Program-made: the position numbers and the translations under genes | In this document: one piece after another, positions 7,750 through 14,796 of the stretch | Layout of the letters: each line of letters begins with the position of its first letter | Numbering within the stretch: the stretch's first letter is position 1 | NCBI RefSeq assembly: GCF_037029465.1 | Contig: NZ_JAYMEM010000026.1 | Span: 496,001 to 560,000 of the forward strand | Source: Mesoflavibacter sp037029465 | GTDB lineage: Bacteria; Bacteroidota; Bacteroidia; Flavobacteriales; Flavobacteriaceae | Reading direction: 5' to 3' | Length of the DNA stretch: 64,000 nt | The notes under the pieces: model-generated | Databases searched by the model: none | Seen by the model: the letters and a program-made list of their open reading frames with translations, nothing else | Told to the model about the DNA's origin: nothing

Positions 7750-9924
7750 ATGATAAACATTCATCAAAAAACATTACAAGATTTAGAGTTTGCTACCGTT
7801 TTAAACCAAGTTAGTGAGTATTGTATCACTGCTTTGGGTAATGAGGCTGCGCTTTCTATTTCGCCATACAAAGACAAAGAAACCTTACTGTTTTCGTTAC
7901 AATTAACTAACGAGTATATTTCGTCTTTTTATAACGATAATCGCATACCAAATCATGGTTTTGACCCAATTACCAAAGAGTTAAAACTACTAAATATAGA
8001 AAACACCTTTTTAGAGCCACATAGCCTTAAAAAGCTGGTTTCTATATCGTTAACCAGTAACGATCTAATCAAATTTTTTAAAAAGTTTGAAACCTATTAT
8101 CCAAATTTACAGCAGTTTAGCAGTAAAATTGAAGTCACTACAGACATTATAGACAAAATAGATAGCGTTGTTAACCGATTTAACGAAGTTAAAGACGATG
8201 CGTCACCAACCTTGTATGAGTTACGCCAACAAATAAACAAGTTAAAAGGTAAAATAAACTCTAGTTTTACCAGTGCTTTAAACCATTATCATAATTTAGA
8301 ATATCTTGATGATATTAGAGAATCTGTAGTCGATAACAAGCGTGTTTTGGCAGTAAAAGCCATGTACAGACGTAAGGTTAAAGGTGCCATTATGGGCGGA
8401 AGTAAAACTGGAAGTATTGTTTACATAGAACCAGAAACCACTTTACAACACACCAGAGAACTTAATAATTTACAATACGAAGAAAGCGAAGAAGTAGTAC
8501 GCATATTAAAAGATGTGACCAATTACGTTAGGTTTTATTTACCGCTTTTAGAGTTATACCAATCGTTTTTAACTAAAATAGATGTGATTTCGGCAAAAGC
8601 AAAATATGCCAAATCGATGAATGCGATTTTACCAGAAATCACAGAAAACCGAGAGCTGTACTTACGTGATGCTTTTCATCCTCTACTCTATTTAAACAAT
8701 TTAGAAAAAAAGGAAACAACGCATCCACAAACTATTGAGCTAAAAGATAACAGTCGTATTATTGTTATTTCTGGTCCAAATGCTGGTGGAAAAAGTATTA
8801 CATTAAAAACCGTTGGTTTATTGCAGGTCATGTTGCAATCTGGCTTGTTAATTCCGGTGCACGAGCGTAGTAAAGTCTGCTTATTTGACCGAATTGTTAG
8901 CGATATTGGTGATAATCAATCTATTGAAAATCATTTAAGTACCTACAGTTATCGCTTAAAACAGATGAATTATTTCTTGAAGAAAATAAACAAGAATACA
9001 CTGTTTTTGATAGACGAATTTGGTACAGGATCGGATCCAGAACTTGGTGGTGCGTTAGCCGAAACGTTTTTAGAAGAATTTTATGCCCGTAAAGCATTTG
9101 GAATTATCACGACGCATTATGCTAATTTAAAACTATTAGCTAATGAAAAGAACGAAATGATTAACGCCAACATGATGTTTAACGAGCGCACATTAGAGCC
9201 TATGTACAAACTGGCTTTAGGACAAGCAGGAAGTAGTTTTACTTTTGAAGTTGCGCAAAAAAACGGGATTCCGTATAGCTTAATTAACCGAGCAAAAAAG
9301 AAGATAGAACGCAGTAAAGTACGTTTTGATGCTACCATTGCTAAACTTCAAAAAGAACGCGCAAAACTTGAAAAAACAGGCGAAAACCTAAAGAAAAACG
9401 AACAGAAAAAGCAATCTGAAGCGGATAAGCTAGAAGAGATTAATGCTAAAATTCAGAAAAAATTAGAAAGCTATCAAGAATTGTATGATAGCAATCAGCG
9501 TTTGATTTATTTAGGTCAAAAAGTAAATGATTTAGCCGAAGGTTACTTTAATAATAAGCGTAAACGCGAATTAATGGCAGAGTTGTTCAAGTTAGTACAA
9601 ATTGAAAATTCTAAACGCAAAAAACAAACCGCCAAACAAGCTAAAGTCGAAAAAGCAAAACAACAACAAGTCAAAAAAGAAGCAGAGAAAAAGGTGGAAG
9701 TGATTCGTAAAAAAAAGAAAGAAGCGAAGAAAAAAGAAGCCGAAAAACCTGCTCCACCAAAACCAGTTTTAAAAGTTGGTGACCGCGTACGTATGGAAGA
9801 CGGTAAAGCTGTTGGAAGTATTGATAGTATTGACGACAAAGGAAAAGCTATTGTTAACTACGGTATTTTTACGACCAATGTAAGTTTAGACCAATTAGAA
9901 TTGGTAGAAGCAGTAAAAAAATAA
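7750..9924 (+). CDS. mutS2: MutS2-like DNA mismatch-binding ATPase lacking the Smr nuclease domain
   Basis: A 724-residue MutS-family ATPase. The clamp/core helices occupy about residues 1-320. The ATPase follows: Walker A GPNAGGKS near residue 341, Walker B FLIDEFGTGSDPE near 420, and the switch His in TTHYANLK. A long charged coiled coil rich in Lys/Glu/Gln (about 515-670) leads to a small C-terminal beta domain, VGDRVRMEDGKAVGSI. MutS2 proteins act on recombination intermediates or, in Bacillus, on collided ribosomes, usually with a C-terminal Smr domain; none is present here. The length is about 60 residues below the Bacillus protein. Confidence 0.88.
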   Translation: MINIHQKTLQDLEFATVLNQVSEYCITALGNEAALSISPYKDKETLLFSLQLTNEYISSFYNDNRIPNHGFDPITKELKLLNIENTFLEPHSLKKLVSISLTSNDLIKFFKKFETYYPNLQQFSSKIEVTTDIIDKIDSVVNRFNEVKDDASPTLYELRQQINKLKGKINSSFTSALNHYHNLEYLDDIRESVVDNKRVLAVKAMYRRKVKGAIMGGSKTGSIVYIEPETTLQHTRELNNLQYEESEEVVRILKDVTNYVRFYLPLLELYQSFLTKIDVISAKAKYAKSMNAILPEITENRELYLRDAFHPLLYLNNLEKKETTHPQTIELKDNSRIIVISGPNAGGKSITLKTVGLLQVMLQSGLLIPVHERSKVCLFDRIVSDIGDNQSIENHLSTYSYRLKQMNYFLKKINKNTLFLIDEFGTGSDPELGGALAETFLEEFYARKAFGIITTHYANLKLLANEKNEMINANMMFNERTLEPMYKLALGQAGSSFTFEVAQKNGIPYSLINRAKKKIERSKVRFDATIAKLQKERAKLEKTGENLKKNEQKKQSEADKLEEINAKIQKKLESYQELYDSNQRLIYLGQKVNDLAEGYFNNKRKRELMAELFKLVQIENSKRKKQTAKQAKVEKAKQQQVKKEAEKKVEVIRKKKKEAKKKEAEKPAPPKPVLKVGDRVRMEDGKAVGSIDSIDDKGKAIVNYGIFTTNVSLDQLELVEAVKK

Positions 9925-9928
9925 ATAA

Positions 9929-9957
9929 AAAAACCATAGCTAAGAACTATGGTTTTT
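9929..9957. terminator. Bidirectional terminator between mutS2 and the cytolysin-like gene
   Basis: AAAAACCATAG (9929-9939) pairs with CTATGGTTTTT (9947-9957) around a 7-base loop. A- and T-runs on both sides make it a terminator in both directions, fitting the converging genes. Confidence 0.8.
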
Positions 9958-9962
9958 ATTTG

Positions 9963-11528
9963 TTAGTTACAACCTACAGAGCCAACTGTTGATGCTGCAC
10001 CGAAGATATTTCCTCCTGTTAACTTATAGCATTTTTCTGAATTGATATAGCCTAAATCATAGTCATCAATAAAATTCCATCCACCAGATCCAAACTGATA
10101 TTCAAATTCAACTTCAACTTCATGAGCACCATTAGGAGGAGTTTTACTAAGTACATCACCTTGATTTAAAAAATAATAACTTGATGTAGAAAAGTTATTT
10201 TGATTTTGTGCTTTGTACTTAAATCTAAATCTACAATCATGAAAAGAATCATTTTCAACAGTTACTTCATCGTGATAAAAAGGAGTGCTTCCACATTCTT
10301 CAACAGTATATTCGGTAGTGTAGCCCATTTTAGCTAGTGTATTATCTTTTAAATAACGTATTTGATATCCGATTGGCACACCAGGGTTGCTAGCACTATA
10401 TACAGCATTTTCACCAGTAATGATATAATTTAAAGAACCAGGACCTTCGTTAATATTTGCTGCATTAATGGCACTTGTTGCAACTTCTGCATTACCTCCT
10501 ATAGTAATTACATCTAAAGATGAATTAGAAATGATAGATTCATATTGTGCATTAACATCTACTGCAGCACTTACACCTGTTGCATATTTAAGTACTGCAT
10601 CTAGGTTTATTGAAGTGTTAGTGTTAGAGGTTTGCATTCTTACCATAATAATTCTACCATAAGAAACTGAGCTTACATATGCTGGCGGCTCTACATTATC
10701 CATCTTATTTTGAACCTCGTCTAATGTGGTTGTTGCGCTAAAAAAATCTGAAGGATTTAAAGGTGTATTTACATCTATAGTGTAAAAAACTTGTTTAAAA
10801 ACAATAGATGCCACACGTTGCTCAGTAGAGCTTTCGTATTGTAATTGTGATGCAAAAGATCCTGTAGCCCATTCTACATTTACACCCAAATCTAAACCTA
10901 ATTGTATTGAAGAATATGATGTTGCAGCCGTGTAAGATGAATTTGCTGCATTTACGTAACCTTCTTGATAAGCATTATTATTCCACCATGATAAGGCGTT
11001 ATCGACTTCTGTTTTAACATTTGCACTTCCAGCAGGGTTATCTACAACTATAGTTCCGTTAGCTCCTAATCCAGGTAAATCTAAGGTTAAAGTAATAGGA
11101 GCTCTAGAAATTGCTAATGGTGTAGGTGCTCCATCCAACATACCTTGATCACCTTTTACTAATGCGCCTGGATAGATAATTCCGTTAGTTGGTCTTAAAA
11201 TAGACACTTCATCAAAATTTGACTTTAAATTAAAATCTCTAATGTTACATATTTGTACAGTTCCCATGTTGGGTGATTGAGGAATTGTTTGATTAGATGT
11301 CTCAATACGTTGGCTAGAAGCACCTCCAGTATCCTGTACATTTAACATGCTGTCTGAATTATAAGATAATCCCGCAATATATTGATTGATACTAGTAGCA
11401 TCAGGATTAGTCTGGTTTTTAGGATCTAAATCTTCATTTTCACTACAAGAGATTATAAAAAAAAGACTTAACGTTATTGTACTAATAATTTTTGGGACTA
11501 ACAGATGGTTTTTGATACTTGTTTTCAT
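9963..11528 (-). CDS. Cholesterol-dependent-cytolysin-like (thiol-activated cytolysin family) lipoprotein
   Basis: A 521-residue lipoprotein: the signal segment ends in FFIISC with Cys28, followed by SENED, an acidic tail of the kind that sends lipoproteins to the cell surface in this family. From about residue 90 it follows pore-forming cytolysin domains 1-3: IIYPGALVKGDQ, ITLTLDLPGLG, VFKQVFYTIDVN, PPAYVSSVSYGRII and PGVPIGYQIRYLKDN all align with perfringolysin-type sequences. The C-terminal domain is divergent: the expected tryptophan-rich undecapeptide is replaced by EYQFGSGGWNF (476-486), with two other Cys near the end. Target membrane and lytic activity are therefore uncertain. It is divergent from a TPR/HTH regulator gene. 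Confidence 0.85.
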   Translation of the reverse strand: MKTSIKNHLLVPKIISTITLSLFFIISCSENEDLDPKNQTNPDATSINQYIAGLSYNSDSMLNVQDTGGASSQRIETSNQTIPQSPNMGTVQICNIRDFNLKSNFDEVSILRPTNGIIYPGALVKGDQGMLDGAPTPLAISRAPITLTLDLPGLGANGTIVVDNPAGSANVKTEVDNALSWWNNNAYQEGYVNAANSSYTAATSYSSIQLGLDLGVNVEWATGSFASQLQYESSTEQRVASIVFKQVFYTIDVNTPLNPSDFFSATTTLDEVQNKMDNVEPPAYVSSVSYGRIIMVRMQTSNTNTSINLDAVLKYATGVSAAVDVNAQYESIISNSSLDVITIGGNAEVATSAINAANINEGPGSLNYIITGENAVYSASNPGVPIGYQIRYLKDNTLAKMGYTTEYTVEECGSTPFYHDEVTVENDSFHDCRFRFKYKAQNQNNFSTSSYYFLNQGDVLSKTPPNGAHEVEVEFEYQFGSGGWNFIDDYDLGYINSEKCYKLTGGNIFGAASTVGSVGCN

Positions 11529-11885
11529 AATAAAATATTATTTGTGGTTATTTCCATTTTAGATGCTTACATAAAAGAAGTCTGCAGCCTTCCATTAAGT
11601 AAGTCACCACAAATGGTGTCTAAAGACATCTCAAAACTAGAAGTTAATGTGTGTAAAATCTAATTTTAAGTATAGACAAAGTATGGACAAGCATTAAATT
11701 TATTGTATAGACAAGTTTAAATAAAATAAAAATAAGTAATTGAAAAACAATATTTTAACAGATTAAAGAAAGTAGAATATTATGGACAAAGTACCTGCTT
11801 TAATATCAAAGCATAGGACACTAAACTTGCAAATTGTAAATTAAGTAAAGAGATTTAGTAACTTAGTCAGAACAAAATTAATACC
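11529..11885. promoter_or_regulatory. Divergent control region of the cytolysin-like and regulator genes
   Basis: This 357-base gene-free gap holds four copies of TATRGACAA: 11671-11679, 11682-11690, 11706-11714 and 11781-11789, each followed by A and/or G, all in the same orientation. A weaker TAGGACA is near 11814. Nearer the cytolysin gene are TGTCT-AA-AGACA (11618-11629), CACCA-CAAA-TGGTG (11605-11618) and a minus-strand -7 box TAGTTTTG (11632-11639) without a clear -33 box. If that box is used, three repeats lie just upstream of the promoter, as expected for an activator site. Confidence 0.55.
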
Positions 11886-13697
11886 ATGAAAAAACTATTA
11901 ATTGTATTCTTTATTTTGTTTTTACAAGTTTCATTTGCTCAGAATGCAGTTTATGATTTACCTGAAAAACCAAAATTATTAATAGAACAAGGAAAGAAAT
12001 GTTTAAAAAATGATAAAGCTAACTGTAATACATTTTTTGATCAAGCTATTAATGCTTCATTAGCAATTAAAAATGATAGTATTTTAGCTCAAACATATTT
12101 TGAAATATGTAACGTATTAGATTTAGTTGGAAATAGTAACGATCATATAAATTACGCTAGAAAAGGTTTAACATTAGATGGCAAAAAACATCCTTTAGTT
12201 ACAAATAGGTTATTACGAGAAATAGGTTATGCTTATTCTAAAAACGGAACAATTGATAGCTTAATACCTATCTATAATAAAGCTGTTTATTGGGCAGAAT
12301 ATGCTAAAGACAGTAGTGAAATAGCAATAAGCAGAATTAGATTAGCAAGTGCTTACAGACGTATTGGAGATATAAAAAAATCTATACAACTATTATTAGA
12401 TACAAAACCATATGTAAAAGCAAGTAATGATATACATAGAGAAAGTGGCTTGTTATTTACTTTGGCTAACGCCTATAACTCTAACGGAGATAATGAGTTA
12501 GCTATTTCATATTTTAAAGAAGCTTCAGAAGGATTTTTAAAAGCAGGAGACAAAAAAATGTATGCTGCAACTTTAATTAGTATAGGAATTGCAGCAAATG
12601 ATAGTGGTAATCAACAATTAGCATTAGAGAAAATACCAGAAGCCATAAAAATAATGAAAATAGAAGAAAATGAAAGTGGTGTTTTGTATGGACAATCTCA
12701 TTTAGCGTATGCTTATTATTTAAATGGAGATATTGAAAAATCTATTCAATTATTTAAATCTTCAATTTTACAGTCCATTAAATTTGATAATAAAATTTTA
12801 GAAAATATGAATAGGCGTTATTTAGCACAAGCCTATTTAGATAAAAATAAAAACTCTTTAGCGTTAGAACAAACTACTTTGGTATATAATGAAGAAAAGA
12901 CGCGAGGTATATCTGACGCCTATCTTTCAGCATTAAAACTACACGCAGAAGCTTTAGCGTTAAATAATCAAAGTGATGAAGCGGTATCCGTTTATAAAGA
13001 TTATATAACTACTAAAGATTCAATTTTTACTAAAAAAAAAGAAATAGAAATTACGAATCTAAGAGAGCAATTTGAATCAGAAAAAAAATCTGCACAAATT
13101 AAATTGTTAGAAAAAGATATATCCCTAAGTAAACTTCAAAAAAAAATATACGCAATTGGTATGATATCTTTTTTAGCTATTGCTAGTTTACTCTATTTTG
13201 GGTTTAAACAAAAAATAAAAAAAGACAAAATAGCTAATCAAAAGCAACAAGAAATCTATAAACAAGAAATAGAATTTAAAAAGAAAGAGCTTGCATCACA
13301 AACACTTCATTTAGTTCAAAAAAATGCTTTTATACAAGAATTAAAAGAAAACTTAGAAAAGATAAAACAATCTCCAGAATTATTTAAAGTAGAGTTTAGA
13401 AGAATTGTTATGCTATTAAAACGTGAAAGCGCCGAAGATAGAGATTGGGAAATATTTAAATCATATTTTTCAGAAGTACATAATGACTTTGACCATAAAA
13501 TTAAATCTATTAATGTAGATATTTCTGAAAAGGAAATTAGGTTAGCTTCATTTCTTCGTATGAATTTAACAACTAAACAAATAGCATCTATGCTTAATGT
13601 ATTGCCTGACAGTGTTTTAAAATCAAAATATAGACTTAAGAAAAAGCTTAATTTAGATAAAGATCAGGATTTAACAGAGTTTTTAAATAGCTTGTAA
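11886..13697 (+). CDS. Membrane-bound TPR protein with C-terminal LuxR-like HTH (transcriptional regulator)
   Basis: A 603-residue protein: signal peptide ending LQVSFAQ (1-19), TPR-like helical repeats over about residues 45-390 (for example FTLANAYNSNGDNELAISYF), a charged helix, one transmembrane segment at about 421-439 (IGMISFLAIASLLYFGF), a coiled coil, and a C-terminal helix-turn-helix at about 547-590 (EKEIRLASFLRMNLTTKQIASML). The layout suggests TPRs in the periplasm and the DNA-binding end in the cytoplasm, a one-component sensor type common in Bacteroidota. Divergent position beside the cytolysin-like gene makes that gene, and itself, plausible targets. Ligand unknown. Confidence 0.75.
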   Translation: MKKLLIVFFILFLQVSFAQNAVYDLPEKPKLLIEQGKKCLKNDKANCNTFFDQAINASLAIKNDSILAQTYFEICNVLDLVGNSNDHINYARKGLTLDGKKHPLVTNRLLREIGYAYSKNGTIDSLIPIYNKAVYWAEYAKDSSEIAISRIRLASAYRRIGDIKKSIQLLLDTKPYVKASNDIHRESGLLFTLANAYNSNGDNELAISYFKEASEGFLKAGDKKMYAATLISIGIAANDSGNQQLALEKIPEAIKIMKIEENESGVLYGQSHLAYAYYLNGDIEKSIQLFKSSILQSIKFDNKILENMNRRYLAQAYLDKNKNSLALEQTTLVYNEEKTRGISDAYLSALKLHAEALALNNQSDEAVSVYKDYITTKDSIFTKKKEIEITNLREQFESEKKSAQIKLLEKDISLSKLQKKIYAIGMISFLAIASLLYFGFKQKIKKDKIANQKQQEIYKQEIEFKKKELASQTLHLVQKNAFIQELKENLEKIKQSPELFKVEFRRIVMLLKRESAEDRDWEIFKSYFSEVHNDFDHKIKSINVDISEKEIRLASFLRMNLTTKQIASMLNVLPDSVLKSKYRLKKKLNLDKDQDLTEFLNSL

Positions 13698-13717
13698 AAC
13701 TTGCATTGTATTTTTGT

Positions 13718-14137
13718 ATGGTGAATCAACTTCCAAAACATAAAAAATTAATCCTTTTTGATGGTGTTTGTAATCTTTGCAACAGTTCTGTGCAATATGT
13801 GATTAAACACGATAAAAAAAACACCTTTATGTTTGCGCCGTTACAAGGTAAAACTGGTCAAGACATCATTAATAAATATAATATTGATACTGAAAAAACA
13901 GATTCAATTATATTATATTCTGAAGACAAAGGACTTAAGGTGAAATCTACAGCTGCACTATACATTACTAAAGATTTGGGCTTTCCTTCTGCTCTACTTG
14001 CTATATTTTTGATTGTTCCTGCTTTTATTAGAAATTGGGTTTATGATTTTATAGCCAAAAACCGCTACAAATGGTACGGTAAAAAAGAGGCTTGTATGAT
14101 TCCAACACCAGAATTAAAGAGTAAGTTTTTGGAGTAA
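13718..14137 (+). CDS. DCC-family thiol-disulfide oxidoreductase-like protein (DUF393)
   Basis: A protein of about 139 residues starting at the ATG of MVNQLPKHKK; a TTG four codons earlier is a poorer start. It opens with LILFDGVCNLCNSSV, the DxxCxxC motif that names the family, then a thioredoxin-like pattern and a hydrophobic stretch FPSALLAIFLIVPAFIRNWVYDFIA. DCC proteins are presumed redox-active, but no member-specific function is established. It begins 20 bases after the regulator stop codon and could be read from the same transcript. Confidence 0.82.
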   Translation: MVNQLPKHKKLILFDGVCNLCNSSVQYVIKHDKKNTFMFAPLQGKTGQDIINKYNIDTEKTDSIILYSEDKGLKVKSTAALYITKDLGFPSALLAIFLIVPAFIRNWVYDFIAKNRYKWYGKKEACMIPTPELKSKFLE

Positions 14138-14175
14138 TATTGTTCTCGATATGATATTTAAAAATAAATAGTATA

Positions 14176-14529
14176 ATGAACACTAAAAATCAAAAAATAT
14201 TAGCATTTTCAATTTTAATTTTAGCTATTTGTATAGGACTTTATAAGAATTATTCTGATAAAAATTCATTATCAAAAAAAGGTGTTACAACTACAGGAAA
14301 AGTTATTAAATTAAAGCATCTTAATAAATCTTCTTATGATTTAGTTTATCAATTTTATATTGATAGTGTTAAAATAGAAGAAAGTACAATTACCTCTTAT
14401 TTTGATATTAGTAAAATAAAAAACAAAAGATTTAAAGTTATCTATTTAAAAGACAATCCAAAAATTAGTGATATTGACTTAGGAAAATATAATAGCTATA
14501 AAAAGTATAGACCTTTTTACACTGAATAA
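14176..14529 (+). CDS. Small membrane-anchored hypothetical protein
   Basis: A 117-residue protein with an N-terminal membrane segment (about residues 8-24, ILAFSILILAICIGLY) and a soluble domain starting KKGVTTTGKVIKLKHL followed by beta strands (YDLVYQFYID, FKVIYLKDNP). The pattern resembles the DUF3592-like small beta domain, where VxGxV and a VxYxPxNP-like end are typical, but the match is loose. Codon use is very AT-rich. No function proposed. Confidence 0.55.
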   Translation: MNTKNQKILAFSILILAICIGLYKNYSDKNSLSKKGVTTTGKVIKLKHLNKSSYDLVYQFYIDSVKIEESTITSYFDISKIKNKRFKVIYLKDNPKISDIDLGKYNSYKKYRPFYTE

Positions 14530-14626
14530 TATTTAAATTAAAACGAATAACTCACCTAAAGCATAAGTTTACTTAATCAAAAGTTCACTTCCCTAAATAT
14601 ACTTTTTACAGTTTTCACATTCAAAT

Positions 14627-14634
14627 TACCTTTG
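14627..14634 (+). promoter_or_regulatory. Candidate -7 box upstream of the structured leader
   Basis: TACCTTTG matches TAnnTTTG. A start about 14641 would place the long hairpin-closed leader (14651-14779) at the very 5' end of the transcript. The -33 region (T-run at 14603-14607) is only a weak match. Confidence 0.5.
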
Positions 14635-14640
14635 GTTAGA

Positions 14641-14796
14641 GGTTGATAAAAAGTCTCAAGGCATTACGGTCAGCTCAAGCCTTACTTCTGTTAGTAGGGA
14701 ATCGATTGAGTTCTGATAAAAGGCAAGTCTACCCTATTATTAGCTTTTAATGAATGGACTATGTAATGCTTTGAGACTTAATTTAAAACAAAAATC
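14641..14796 (+). promoter_or_regulatory. Structured 5' leader, possible cis-regulatory RNA or MITE-like element
   Basis: AAGTCTCAAGGCATTAC (14651-14667) pairs with GTAATGCTTTGAGACTT (14763-14779) over 17 positions, with one G-U. Inside lies AGCTCAA/TTGAGTT (14672-14678 and 14706-14712) enclosing CCTTACT/AGTAGGG (14680-14686 and 14693-14699). Competing pairings exist: TAGTAGGG (14692-14699) with CCCTATTA (14732-14739), and GCCTT (14679-14683) with AAGGC (14720-14724). The closing stem ends 17 bases before the ATG of the DUF4139 gene. It matches no riboswitch class I can recognise. Terminal inverted repeats would also fit a small mobile element. Confidence 0.55.

Noticed and set aside
9543..9839. 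Minus-strand 98-residue ORF inside mutS2
   Set aside because: It is a shadow of the Lys/Glu-rich coiled-coil coding, giving a Ser/Phe-rich reversed product without any gene-like features.
13709..13716. TATTTTTG as a promoter for the DCC gene
   Set aside because: The box ends one base before the chosen ATG, so the transcript would start inside the coding region, and no -33 box is visible at a fitting distance.
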